From Bacteroidia bacterium (GTDB taxonomy: Bacteria; Bacteroidota; Bacteroidia; Palsa-965), in the NCBI GenBank assembly GCA_023151315.1, contig JAKLJE010000006.1, forward strand, positions 1 to 64,000: a stretch of DNA of 64,000 nt, given 5' to 3'. Positions 16,975 to 25,638 of the stretch are shown here, piece by piece. The stretch's first letter is position 1, and every line of letters begins with the position of its first letter. The notes under the pieces were generated by a model that worked only from the letters and a program-made list of their open reading frames with translations, had not been told where the DNA came from and did not search any database. A program made the translations under genes and the position numbers.

Positions 16975-17754
16975 ATGAAAGACATTGTTTCCCGTCTCGC
17001 CAAGAACATTGCGCATCTGCGCAAGCTGAAAGGATTTACGCAGGAAGAATTTGCGGATGAGTTCAATATCAAAAAATCGCGCCTCGGTGCCTGGGAGGAA
17101 AACCGATCTTCTCCTCCGGTGGAAATGCTCGTGATACTTTCCGATTTCTTTAAACTTCCGATTGATATTCTGATTCGTCACGACTTAACGCGCGTGGAAT
17201 CCATTCCTTCGATCAATATCGGCGGACAACGAATTCTGTTTCCTGTTCAGGTTGATTCGAAGAACAACGATAACATTGAGATGGTAACGCTCAAAGCTTC
17301 TGCCGGTTATCTCAACGGTTATTCTGATCCTGATTTCATTGAGGAATTACCGCGCATCGGACTTCCTTTCCTGCGCAACGGAAAATTCCGCGCCTTCCCG
17401 ATCAAAGGAGATTCCATGCTGCCGCTTAAAGACGGTTCATTCATCATCGGAAAATTCGTGGAAGACAAATCCGAAATCAGAAAAGGACACACGTACATTG
17501 TACTTACCAAGGAAGACGGATTGGTGTACAAGCGCGTTTATCCCGACAAGTATCAGAAAGTACTTCACCTTCATTCCGACAATCCGCGCTACGAACCGTA
17601 TTCCGTTCCCGCACGCGACGTTCTCGAACTTTGGGAATTCACTTGCAGCATAAACACCAAGGAGTTTGAAAAAGAAGAAACCGACATGACCAAAATGATG
17701 GACATGCTTACTGTGGTGAAGAGTGAGCTGGAGAATCTGAAGAAGAAGAAATAG
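16975..17754 (+). CDS. XRE-family regulator with S24 (LexA/UmuD-like) peptidase domain
   Basis: The start is the ATG at 16975 (MKDIVSRLAKN, 259 residues). The TTG at 16948 overlaps the -7 box and is rejected. Residues 5-65 form an XRE helix-turn-helix (GFTQEEFADEFNIKKSRLGAWE). Residues 105-225 form an S24 domain with all LexA-type landmarks: an Ala110-Gly111 bond (ASAGY), Ser147 in KGDSM and Lys186 in VYKR, with Ser-Lys spacing of 39. It could therefore self-cleave on DNA damage. It lies near two damage-tolerance polymerases, and its operator is repeated at 16039. It may be the local SOS-like switch; dedicated targets upstream of dinB were not found. Confidence 0.88.
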   Translation: MKDIVSRLAKNIAHLRKLKGFTQEEFADEFNIKKSRLGAWEENRSSPPVEMLVILSDFFKLPIDILIRHDLTRVESIPSINIGGQRILFPVQVDSKNNDNIEMVTLKASAGYLNGYSDPDFIEELPRIGLPFLRNGKFRAFPIKGDSMLPLKDGSFIIGKFVEDKSEIRKGHTYIVLTKEDGLVYKRVYPDKYQKVLHLHSDNPRYEPYSVPARDVLELWEFTCSINTKEFEKEETDMTKMMDMLTVVKSELENLKKKK

Positions 17755-17806
17755 AATATTGCGGATTATGGATCAGCGCGCAGTGTGCGCTAATGCCTGA
17801 AGTCTG

Positions 17807-17866
17807 AAAGAAAGAGTCCCGTCAGTTCGAGTAGCGTAGCGTATCGAGAACCGGGACTCTTTCTTT
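17807..17866 (+). terminator. Terminator-like hairpin with a repeat in its loop
   Basis: AAAGAAAGAGTCCC (17807-17820) and GGGACTCTTTCTTT (17853-17866) form a perfect 14-bp stem, and the right arm ends in a T-rich tract. It lies 52 bases after the regulator stop. The 32-base loop is exactly the repeat copy at 17821-17852. Confidence 0.6.
17821..17852 (+). repeat. Left 32-bp repeat flanking the GIY-YIG gene
   Basis: This 32-base sequence begins GTCAGTTCGAGTAGCG and ends GTATCGAGAACC. It is the exact reverse complement of 18253-18284. It fits a REP-like family with the CGATACGCTACGCTACTCG core. Confidence 0.9.
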
Positions 17867-17950
17867 TGGTGCAATATCTGAAATCGAGCGTATTATCAAC
17901 AATAGCCGTTTGCTCCCGACTTTTTATTTGGCGGAAACTATTTTTGCGCA

Positions 17951-18250
17951 ATGCGAAAATTGGGTGTCTATATTCTTGAATGTTCAGACGGATCGTATTA
18001 TACCGGCGTTTCAAATAATCCCGAAAGAAGATTACTGGAGCACAATGAAGGTTTGGATCCTGATTCATATACTTTCTCAAGAAGGCCCGTGCAGATTGTG
18101 TGGTGTGAATTCTACCGCTCTCCTGCATTTGCGATAAGCATTGAGAAAAAAATAAAGAAGTGGAGCAGGGCTAAGAAGAAGGCGATCATTGAAGATCGAT
18201 GGAATGATCTTCCGGCATTGGCGAAGAAGGATTTCGGGAAGAGAAAGTAA
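17951..18250 (+). CDS. GIY-YIG nuclease-domain protein (UPF0213 type)
   Basis: This 99-residue single-domain protein has the variant motif pair GVYILE (residues 5-10) and YYTGVSNNPERRLLEH, with the catalytic Arg in PERRL. The conserved Glu lies in SIEKKIKKWSRAKK and is followed by the Asn region (RWNDLP). Members are small standalone GIY-YIG domains with nuclease potential and no agreed role. The gene is enclosed by perfect 32-bp inverted repeats (17821-17852 and 18253-18284), making a 464-bp unit. The stop codon is two bases from the right repeat. I infer a repeat-associated mobile or parasitic unit. Confidence 0.88.
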   Translation: MRKLGVYILECSDGSYYTGVSNNPERRLLEHNEGLDPDSYTFSRRPVQIVWCEFYRSPAFAISIEKKIKKWSRAKKKAIIEDRWNDLPALAKKDFGKRK

Positions 18251-18252
18251 AT

Positions 18253-18284
18253 GGTTCTCGATACGCTACGCTACTCGAACTGAC
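18253..18284 (-). repeat. Right 32-bp repeat flanking the GIY-YIG gene
   Basis: Exact reverse complement of 17821-17852. It starts two bases after the GIY-YIG stop and is followed by a mini-hairpin (GCACGAAGTGC, 18288-18298) and a decayed copy of the GTCTACCG repeat. Confidence 0.9.
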
Positions 18285-18322
18285 GTCGCACGAAGTGCGC
18301 TCTAAAGTATACCGTCCAAAGT

Positions 18323-19384
18323 CTACCGTTCCCCGCCTGAGTAAATCTCCACTAACACATAAACCATTGCCGCAAACAGCACAAAAGCGCCCATCTGATG
18401 CAGCACTCCTAACGAAACAGGAACTGCGAAAAGTAATGTGAACACGCCCAGTGTAAATTGCAACGCAATCGCTCCAAGTAAAAAGTTACCCGCAGGTTTC
18501 AGCTGCAACGCATTCGGATCTTTTCTGATTCTCCACCACAAAAGCAAAGTGAGAAACGTAACGAGATAAGCAATGCTTCTGTGTACAAACTGTACTCCGG
18601 CATGATTCTCCGTCAGATTTCTCCAGAACGGCGTGAGCTTACCGATTTCATCCGGAATGAATTGTCCGTTCATGTCAGGAAAGGTTGTGTAGATCAATCC
18701 GGCGTGAAGTCCGGCAACAAAAGCTCCGTATACAATCTGCAACATCAGCACAATCATCAGCACAGTTGCAAGCGAGCTGATGGATCGCGGAACAAAACTC
18801 TTCCGCTGAACAATCACTCCGTTCCATTGTTCCAGTCCGAACCAGAACGTAAATCCGAACGTAATGAACGCAGTGATCATATGTATCGCCAGGCGATAAT
18901 GACTCACATACGGATTATCCACCAATCCGCTTTTCACCATCAGCCATCCGAGCAACCCTTGCAAACCGCCGAGCGCAAAAAGAAATAATGCCTTCCGCAT
19001 CATGCTTTTGTCGAACCGCCTGCGTAACATAAACCAGATAAACGGAACAATGAATACAACACCAAGCAAACGCCCGGTGAGACGATGAATATATTCCCAC
19101 CAGAATATTCCTTTGAACTCATCAACGTTCATGTGCGCGTTCACCTTATGAAACTGAGGAGACTGCTGATATTTGTTGAATAGCTCCGTCCACTCTGTGT
19201 CATTCATCGGAGGAAATGTACCCATGAGCACATTCCATTCCGTGATGGATAATCCTGAACCGGTCAGTCGCGTGATGCCTCCGAGCACAACCATCACAAA
19301 AATCAGGAAGCAACCAGAAAACAACCAGATCGCAACACCGCGATCACGCTTTTGCATGGAATTCATCATCGCAGCAAATTTCAT
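18323..19384 (-). CDS. ctaA: Heme A synthase (COX15/CtaA)
   Basis: This 353-residue eight-helix membrane protein converts heme O to heme A for cytochrome oxidase. Paired heme-ligand histidine motifs are visible: HRLTGRLLG near residue 90, HYRLAIHMITAF near 163, HAGVQFVHRSIAYLV near 263 and LGVLHQMGAF near 332. GGITRLTGSGLSITEWNVLMG near the N-terminus is the family signature. The first ATG (19384) is used, and Met10 is a possible alternative. No other oxidase assembly genes are beside it. Repeat fragments lie after its stop. Confidence 0.95.
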   Translation of the reverse strand: MKFAAMMNSMQKRDRGVAIWLFSGCFLIFVMVVLGGITRLTGSGLSITEWNVLMGTFPPMNDTEWTELFNKYQQSPQFHKVNAHMNVDEFKGIFWWEYIHRLTGRLLGVVFIVPFIWFMLRRRFDKSMMRKALFLFALGGLQGLLGWLMVKSGLVDNPYVSHYRLAIHMITAFITFGFTFWFGLEQWNGVIVQRKSFVPRSISSLATVLMIVLMLQIVYGAFVAGLHAGLIYTTFPDMNGQFIPDEIGKLTPFWRNLTENHAGVQFVHRSIAYLVTFLTLLLWWRIRKDPNALQLKPAGNFLLGAIALQFTLGVFTLLFAVPVSLGVLHQMGAFVLFAAMVYVLVEIYSGGER

Positions 19385-19547
19385 AACACCGTTTGTGATG
19401 GCACGTGATATTAATCATGTTTGACCCCGCAAACTTCGTTTCATCGTTGTATTCTGCTGCTGGTCGAAGAATTTTTTCATTCAATAATGTTTATGTTAAT
19501 TTTCGCCAACCAAATCAGATCGCAGTAATGCGTTGTATATTTGTAAC

Positions 19548-19931
19548 GTGAAAAGATTTATAACACTCAGCTTGCTTTTCAGTATTCTGATGACTCAGAC
19601 AGAGTTGTATCAGTTGCTCAAGTTGCCTGTTATTTTCCAACACTACACGGAGCATCAGAACCGCGATGTTTCCATCTCTTTCTTCGATTTTATTGCTATG
19701 CATTACGCTGGCGACGACCAACAGGACGCCGATCAACAACGCGATATGCAGTTGCCGTTCAAGACCTCTGACCACAACGTGGTTTCAGGTGTTCCGCTCG
19801 GACTCGATACAGATCTTCCTTCAATTCCTGCTCCGCTGATGCCGAATCAGTCGCAGCTTCCTGTGTATTCGTTCGACAGATACCATTCTATTCACGCCAG
19901 CGATATCTGGCAACCGCCTAAACAGGCTTAA
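19548..19931 (+). CDS. Small protein upstream of the metal-efflux operon, unknown
   Basis: A GTG at 19548 gives 127 residues (V-K-R-F-I-T-L), with an N-terminal hydrophobic stretch and a middle segment QLLKLPVIFQHYTEHQNRDVSISFFDFIAMHY. The C-terminal half is Pro-, Asp- and Gln-rich and contains scattered His residues. I do not recognise a domain. It lies 80 bases before the CusA/CzcA-like gene on the same strand. A secreted or periplasmic metal-related role is suggested only by position. A TATATTTG box (19536-19543) is so close to the GTG that the start, or a leaderless message, remains uncertain; the next Met in frame is at 19602. Confidence 0.55.
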   Translation: MKRFITLSLLFSILMTQTELYQLLKLPVIFQHYTEHQNRDVSISFFDFIAMHYAGDDQQDADQQRDMQLPFKTSDHNVVSGVPLGLDTDLPSIPAPLMPNQSQLPVYSFDRYHSIHASDIWQPPKQA

Positions 19932-20011
19932 TCATCATCCGCTTTCTCGCGTTTGTTTTCATTTCATGTGGAATGAATCCTTGCGCATGGTTATGATTAA
20001 ATCTGTTTATT

Positions 20012-23000
20012 ATGTTAAAATCAATTATAGGATTTTCAATCCGCAATAAGTTAATCATCGGTATGTTCACGTTGGCGCTCGTTGCATTCGGAGCCTACAA
20101 CGTTACCAAACTGCCGATCGATGCAGTACCTGACATTACAAACAATCAGGTAATGGTCATCACAACATCTCCTTCACTCGGAGCGGCTGACATCGAACGA
20201 CTCATCACTTTTCCCATTGAGCAGAATACACGCAACATTCCGGGAATTATTGAGCAACGTTCCTTCTCACGATTCGGACTTTCTCTCGTTACAATCGTAT
20301 TCGATGATAACACCGACATCTATTGGGCGCGCCAGCAAGTAAGTGAACGACTCGTGCAGGTGCAGGAACAAATTCCTGCCGGACTCGGTGTTCCAAGCAT
20401 GGGACCCGTAACAACCGGACTCGGCGAAATATTTCAATATGTTATTCGTCCTGAACCGGGTTACGAATCGAAGTACGATGCAATGGAACTGCGCACCATT
20501 CAGGATTGGGTGGTGCGCCGGCAATTACTCGGAACGCAAGGTGTTGCTGATGTCAGCAGTTTCGGTGGTAAACTGAAGCAATATGAAATTGCAGTGAATA
20601 CCGACAAACTGCAAGCGCATAATCTTACAATAAGTGATGTGCTTACCGCTCTCGAAAAGAACAACCAGAATACAGGTGGTGCTTATATCGAGAAAGGTCC
20701 GATGGTGTTGTACATACGCACGGAAGGTTTGGTGAAGACCAATGATGAAATCGGAGTGATTCCGGTTGCGCAAACCGACAAAGGTGTGCCCGTTCTTATT
20801 CGTGATATCGGAACTGTGCAGCAAGGTTATTCCACACGTTATGGCGCAATGTGCTACAACGGTGATGGCGAAGTAGCCGGAGGAATTGTGATGATGCTCA
20901 AAGGTGCGAATTCATCGGATGTTATCGAGAATGTGAAATCGAAAATTGCATCCATTCAGGAAACACTTCCGAAAGGTGTGAAGATCGAAGCGTTTTTGGA
21001 TCGCACGAAGATGGTGAACAACGCACTCGACACAGTAACCACCAATCTTATGGAAGGTGCGTTGATCGTTGTATTCGTACTCGTGTTGTTCCTTGGAAAT
21101 TTCCGCGCAGGATTATTGGTGGCATCTGTGATTCCTCTCGCAATGCTCTTCGCTATCATCATGATGAACCTCTTCGGTGTTGGTGGAAACCTCATGAGTC
21201 TCGGCGCATTGGATTTCGGCTTGATCGTGGATGGAACTGTGATCATCGTGGAAGCCATTCTGCATCGACTGCATCACAATAAATTGTTTCACAATGTGAG
21301 TGCAATCGATCAGCAAACGATGAATGAAGAAGTGGAATTCTCTTCCGGAAAGATTATGAAATCCGCTGCATTCGGACAGGTTATCATTCTGATCGTGTAT
21401 CTGCCGTTCTTCGCGCTGCAAGGCATTGAAGGAAAAATGTTCCAGCCCATGGCAATGACGGTTTCGTTCGCCATCATTGGTGCGTTCCTGCTTTCTCTTA
21501 CTTATGTTCCGATGATGAGTTCCTTGTTCCTGAGTAAGAAAATCTCACACAAGAAAACGTTCGCCGATAAAATGATGGAAGCAGTTCAGCGTGTGTATCA
21601 ACCGGCGCTGGAACGTGTGCTGAAGTTTCCGAAGACAATTGTCGCGATCTCAATCGGACTCTTTATCATTTCAGTTTTCATTCTCTCGCGCATGGGCGGT
21701 GAATTCATTCCGGAACTGGAAGAAGGTGATTTCGCTGTAGAAACGCGTGTGTTAACCGGAAGTTCGCTTACAACAACAATCAAAGCCACACAGCAAACGG
21801 CAGCCATCCTTGTGGATCAATTTCCCGAAGTGGAAAAAGTGGTGACGAAAATCGGTAGCGGTGAAATTCCTACAGATCCAATGCCGATGGAAGCGTCAGA
21901 CATGATGGTGGTGCTGAAACCGAAAAAGGAATGGACTTCTGCTAAATCATTTGATGAACTCGCAGAGAAAATGAGTGAAGCTGTAAGTGTAATTCCCGGT
22001 GTAACAGTCGGATTTCAGTTTCCCGTTCAGATGCGATTCAATGAGTTGATGACCGGTGCGCGACAGGATGTTGTGTGCAAGATATTCGGAGAAAATCTGG
22101 ATTCACTCGCATATTACGCTGAGAAAGTCGGTGCGGTGGTTTCAACCGTTGAAGGTGCGAAAGATTTGTACGTTGAACCTGTAACAGGTATGCCGCAGAT
22201 TGTTGTGGATTACAAACGTGATGCAATAGCACAATACGGATTGAGCGTGGAAGAAGTGAATCGTATTGTTGAATCTGCTTTTGCCGGTGCTGTTTGCGGA
22301 CAGGTTTTCGAAGATGAAAGACGCTTTGATATGGTGGTTCGCCTGGAAAGTGAATCGCGCACCAAAATTGAAGATGTACAGAATCTGCTCATCTCAACTC
22401 CTGCCGGAACTCAAGTTCCATTGCGACAACTTGCTGATGTTGGAATCAAAGTAGGTCCGAATCAGATTCAACGCGAGGAAGCACAACGACGCATCACTGT
22501 CGGATTCAACGTACGCGGACGTGATGTACAGTCGCTCGTGAAAGAACTCGAAGGAAAAATCAAATCGCAAGTGAAGTTACCTGCGGGATATTACATCACT
22601 TACGGCGGACAGTTTGAAAACCTGACGGCTGCCAAGAAACGATTAGGACTTGCAGTGCCTGTTGCTTTGGTGTTGATTTTCCTCTTGCTCTATTTCGCTT
22701 TCAAATCAGTGCGTCAGGGATTATTGATTTACTCTGCGATTCCACTCGCTGCTATCGGAGGAATATTTACACTGTGGATTATCGGAATGCCGTTCTCCAT
22801 TTCAGCAGGCGTTGGCTTCATTGCTCTTTTCGGTGTGGCGGTACTCAATGGAATTGTATTGATCACTGAGTTTAATTCACTCGAAGCAAACGGAATGAAA
22901 GATCAGTATCAACGCATAATTACCGGTACACGCATTCTCTTGCGACCTGTTCTTATGACCGCTGCAGTTGCGTCTTTAGGATTTCTTCCAATGGCATTGA

Positions 23001-24433
23001 GCAACGGAGCCGGTGCTGAGGTGCAACGTCCGTTGGCGAGTGTTGTAATCGGAGGATTGATCACTGCAACAATTCTGACTTTGTTCGTCTTGCCTGTATT
23101 GTACAATATGTTTAATCACAATACAGAAGCATCGAAGAAAGGCGGAGGACTTGCCCGTTTACGCGAACGATTGAAGAAAATGAAAAAGAAGAAACCCCAC
23201 ACCAAGCCGGGAGCAGCAGTATTGTTTTTGTTGTTCTTCTCAACTCCGTTGTGGAGTCAGCAACCGGTGATTTCACTCGAAGCCGCAATTGATTCTGCAA
23301 TGAAACAGAATCAGGAAGTGTTGATTGCTGCAATGAATGTAAACGCTGCCGCAGCTGCACAGAAAACCGCATGGCAGATTCCGGCGACGGAAATCGGATT
23401 CGAAAACGGTCAAATCAACAGTTATGCGAAGGACAATCGCTTTACTGTGGCACAATCATTTGATTTTCCTACGGTGTACGGTCAGAGAAGCAAAATGCTG
23501 AAAGCGGAGACCGGTATTGCGGTGCAGAACGAACTGCTCACGCGACTCGAAGTGCGCAGACAGATCACATCGCTGTATTACAAACTGCTCGTGCTGAATG
23601 AGCAGCGCAAAGTGCTGAAGCGTTATGATTCACTATGCACGATTCAGGTACAACGTCAGACGCTTTCATTCAACGCCGGTGCTTCAAATATTCTGGAGAA
23701 AACATCAGCGGAGACTAAACAGCGCAGCGTTGCCAATGAAATCGTTCAATTGGAAGCAGAGTTTCTTTCCACACAGATCGCACTTTCTCAATTGATGCAT
23801 ACGCAGACACTTTATCAGCCCGATGCGCGTTCCAGTCGTATTACAGCACCTTTGGATGCCGATACTACCGGAGCAGTAACACATCCACAAGCGAGAATGG
23901 CCGCATTGAATCGTGAGATGGCCATGCGTGATATGCGCATTGCACGTCAATCGTTCCTGCCGCGTTTTACTCTTGGTTATTACAATATGAGTATTACCGG
24001 CTGGCAGATTGTAGATAACGCAGATGTGTACTTCAACAGCAGTTACAGATTCTCATCTTTCGCCGTTGGTGTAAGTGTGCCGCTGTTCTTCAATTCCAAC
24101 GCTGCACAAGTGCGTTACAAACGCTTCGGTTATCAGGCTGCGGAAATGAATTACTCTGCAACTGTATGGAACAAGCAGAATGAAATCAAGCGACTCAACG
24201 CCGGACTCGCGCAAAGTGCATCATCACTGCAGTATTTCGAGAAATCCGGTTTGCCGAACGCAGAAGTTATTGAAACGGCTGCTCAACAGCGATTGCAGCA
24301 AGGTGAAATATCCTATTTCGAGTGGATGGTACTCATGGAGCAATCCATCGGTATTCGCCGCGATTATCTGAATGCTATTGACAAATGGAATAACGATGTG
24401 ATCGGTTTACGTTTCGCATCAGCAAAACTTTAA
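20012..24433 (+). CDS. Heavy-metal RND pump fused to its outer membrane channel (CusA/CzcA-OMP)
   Basis: This 1473-residue protein joins two normally separate proteins. Residues 1 to about 1045 are an HME-type RND transporter, with the metal-family signature LDFGLIVDGTVIIVEA around residue 400 and 12 TM helices. After a basic linker (about 1045-1060, RLKKMKKKKPHTKPG), a hydrophobic segment that reads like a signal or membrane anchor (AVLFLLFFSTPLWSQQ) leads into a TolC/CzcC-like domain (about 1080-1473). Fusions of this kind are known in Bacteroidota. The product should export divalent or monovalent metal ions with the adaptor encoded 11 bases downstream. If the fusion is uncut, the second half must cross the inner membrane; processing at the internal signal is plausible. 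Confidence 0.92.
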   Translation: MLKSIIGFSIRNKLIIGMFTLALVAFGAYNVTKLPIDAVPDITNNQVMVITTSPSLGAADIERLITFPIEQNTRNIPGIIEQRSFSRFGLSLVTIVFDDNTDIYWARQQVSERLVQVQEQIPAGLGVPSMGPVTTGLGEIFQYVIRPEPGYESKYDAMELRTIQDWVVRRQLLGTQGVADVSSFGGKLKQYEIAVNTDKLQAHNLTISDVLTALEKNNQNTGGAYIEKGPMVLYIRTEGLVKTNDEIGVIPVAQTDKGVPVLIRDIGTVQQGYSTRYGAMCYNGDGEVAGGIVMMLKGANSSDVIENVKSKIASIQETLPKGVKIEAFLDRTKMVNNALDTVTTNLMEGALIVVFVLVLFLGNFRAGLLVASVIPLAMLFAIIMMNLFGVGGNLMSLGALDFGLIVDGTVIIVEAILHRLHHNKLFHNVSAIDQQTMNEEVEFSSGKIMKSAAFGQVIILIVYLPFFALQGIEGKMFQPMAMTVSFAIIGAFLLSLTYVPMMSSLFLSKKISHKKTFADKMMEAVQRVYQPALERVLKFPKTIVAISIGLFIISVFILSRMGGEFIPELEEGDFAVETRVLTGSSLTTTIKATQQTAAILVDQFPEVEKVVTKIGSGEIPTDPMPMEASDMMVVLKPKKEWTSAKSFDELAEKMSEAVSVIPGVTVGFQFPVQMRFNELMTGARQDVVCKIFGENLDSLAYYAEKVGAVVSTVEGAKDLYVEPVTGMPQIVVDYKRDAIAQYGLSVEEVNRIVESAFAGAVCGQVFEDERRFDMVVRLESESRTKIEDVQNLLISTPAGTQVPLRQLADVGIKVGPNQIQREEAQRRITVGFNVRGRDVQSLVKELEGKIKSQVKLPAGYYITYGGQFENLTAAKKRLGLAVPVALVLIFLLLYFAFKSVRQGLLIYSAIPLAAIGGIFTLWIIGMPFSISAGVGFIALFGVAVLNGIVLITEFNSLEANGMKDQYQRIITGTRILLRPVLMTAAVASLGFLPMALSNGAGAEVQRPLASVVIGGLITATILTLFVLPVLYNMFNHNTEASKKGGGLARLRERLKKMKKKKPHTKPGAAVLFLLFFSTPLWSQQPVISLEAAIDSAMKQNQEVLIAAMNVNAAAAAQKTAWQIPATEIGFENGQINSYAKDNRFTVAQSFDFPTVYGQRSKMLKAETGIAVQNELLTRLEVRRQITSLYYKLLVLNEQRKVLKRYDSLCTIQVQRQTLSFNAGASNILEKTSAETKQRSVANEIVQLEAEFLSTQIALSQLMHTQTLYQPDARSSRITAPLDADTTGAVTHPQARMAALNREMAMRDMRIARQSFLPRFTLGYYNMSITGWQIVDNADVYFNSSYRFSSFAVGVSVPLFFNSNAAQVRYKRFGYQAAEMNYSATVWNKQNEIKRLNAGLAQSASSLQYFEKSGLPNAEVIETAAQQRLQQGEISYFEWMVLMEQSIGIRRDYLNAIDKWNNDVIGLRFASAKL

Positions 24434-24444
24434 AGAACAGAAAT

Positions 24445-25578
24445 ATGAAAAAGCTCATATATATAATTCCCGCATTCGCATTGTTGTATTCATGCAGCAG
24501 CGAAGCTCCTAAGGAAACTGCGAAAGAATCCGTTGTTAAAGCGGAACAGGAGATCATGTTTACTCCTGCGCAAATGAAAAATGCAAATGTTCAGGTAGGA
24601 ACCCCTGAACTCAAAGATTTATCGGGCGTTGTTCGCGCCAACGGTGTGGTGGATGTTCCTCCGCAGAACCTCGTGAGTGTGAGTTTCCCATTGGGCGGTT
24701 ATCTGCGTTCAACGGATTTGCTTCCTGGCGCTCGCGTGAAACGCGGACAAGTCATCGCTGTGATGGAAGATGTTTCTTACATACAGATGCAGGAAGAATT
24801 CCTTGTGGTGGCATCGCAGATGGAAATGCAGAAGAAGGAACTGGCTCGTCAACGCACATTGAACGAGAGCAAAGCTTCCAGCGATAAAAATCTGGAGCAG
24901 GCTCAGGCGGAATATTCTTCGCTTGAGGCGCGACATAGCGGATTAAGACAGAAGTTGCTGTTAATCGGAATCAATCCGGATAAGTTGACAGCTTCTGCCA
25001 TCAGCGGGAAAGTGAATATCTATTCTCCTATTGACGGATATGTTTCCGATGTGCTTGTGAATGTGGGAATGTATCTCAATCCTTCTGACGTGCTTTTTGA
25101 ATTGGTGAATCCGAATGATCTGCACATTGCGCTTACGGTTTTCGAAAAGGATTTACCAATGTTGCAAACCGGACAAAAGATCCGTTTCAACCTTACCAGC
25201 GATCCTTCGCATACATTTGAAGGTGAAGTGGTGCTTGTGGGACGAAAACTCGATGAGAACCGTTCCGCTGAAGTGCATTGTCATTTTGATGCAGAAGATA
25301 AGGATGTGATTCCCGGAATGTTTGTTACCGGTGAAATCGAAGTAACAAAAGCCAATTCACTCTGTGTTCCTGAAGGAGCCGTGGTACGTTTGGCTGATGC
25401 GGAATACATCTACGTGCAGAAATCCGAGGGAACATTTCAGCGGGCTGCCATTACCAGCGGCATTGAGCGTGACGGCTGGATTGAGATTTTAACCAGCGAA
25501 ATCGACCTGAAAGAGAGTAAACTCATCACGGCGAATGCGTGGTCTGCATTGATGTTGCAGGAGAATACAGGAGAGTAA
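24445..25578 (+). CDS. Metal-efflux RND periplasmic adaptor (CzcB/CusB-like) lipoprotein
   Basis: This 377-residue adaptor carries a lipoprotein signal (FALLYSC, Cys17). The lipoyl domain halves are VSVSFPLGGYLRSTDLLPGARVKRGQ and YSPIDGYVSDVLVNVGMYL, separated by a helical hairpin with heptad-like character (EEFLVVASQMEMQKKELARQ). Beta-barrel and membrane-proximal domains complete it. It begins 11 bases after the pump gene and would link pump and channel in the periplasm. No metal-binding N-terminal Met cluster is obvious, so the metal is not predicted. Confidence 0.92.
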   Translation: MKKLIYIIPAFALLYSCSSEAPKETAKESVVKAEQEIMFTPAQMKNANVQVGTPELKDLSGVVRANGVVDVPPQNLVSVSFPLGGYLRSTDLLPGARVKRGQVIAVMEDVSYIQMQEEFLVVASQMEMQKKELARQRTLNESKASSDKNLEQAQAEYSSLEARHSGLRQKLLLIGINPDKLTASAISGKVNIYSPIDGYVSDVLVNVGMYLNPSDVLFELVNPNDLHIALTVFEKDLPMLQTGQKIRFNLTSDPSHTFEGEVVLVGRKLDENRSAEVHCHFDAEDKDVIPGMFVTGEIEVTKANSLCVPEGAVVRLADAEYIYVQKSEGTFQRAAITSGIERDGWIEILTSEIDLKESKLITANAWSALMLQENTGE

Positions 25579-25638
25579 TCTGTAAAACATGACCGTTATC
25601 ATGTCAGGTGCATCGCTCCGTTAGGAAATTTGCACCTC

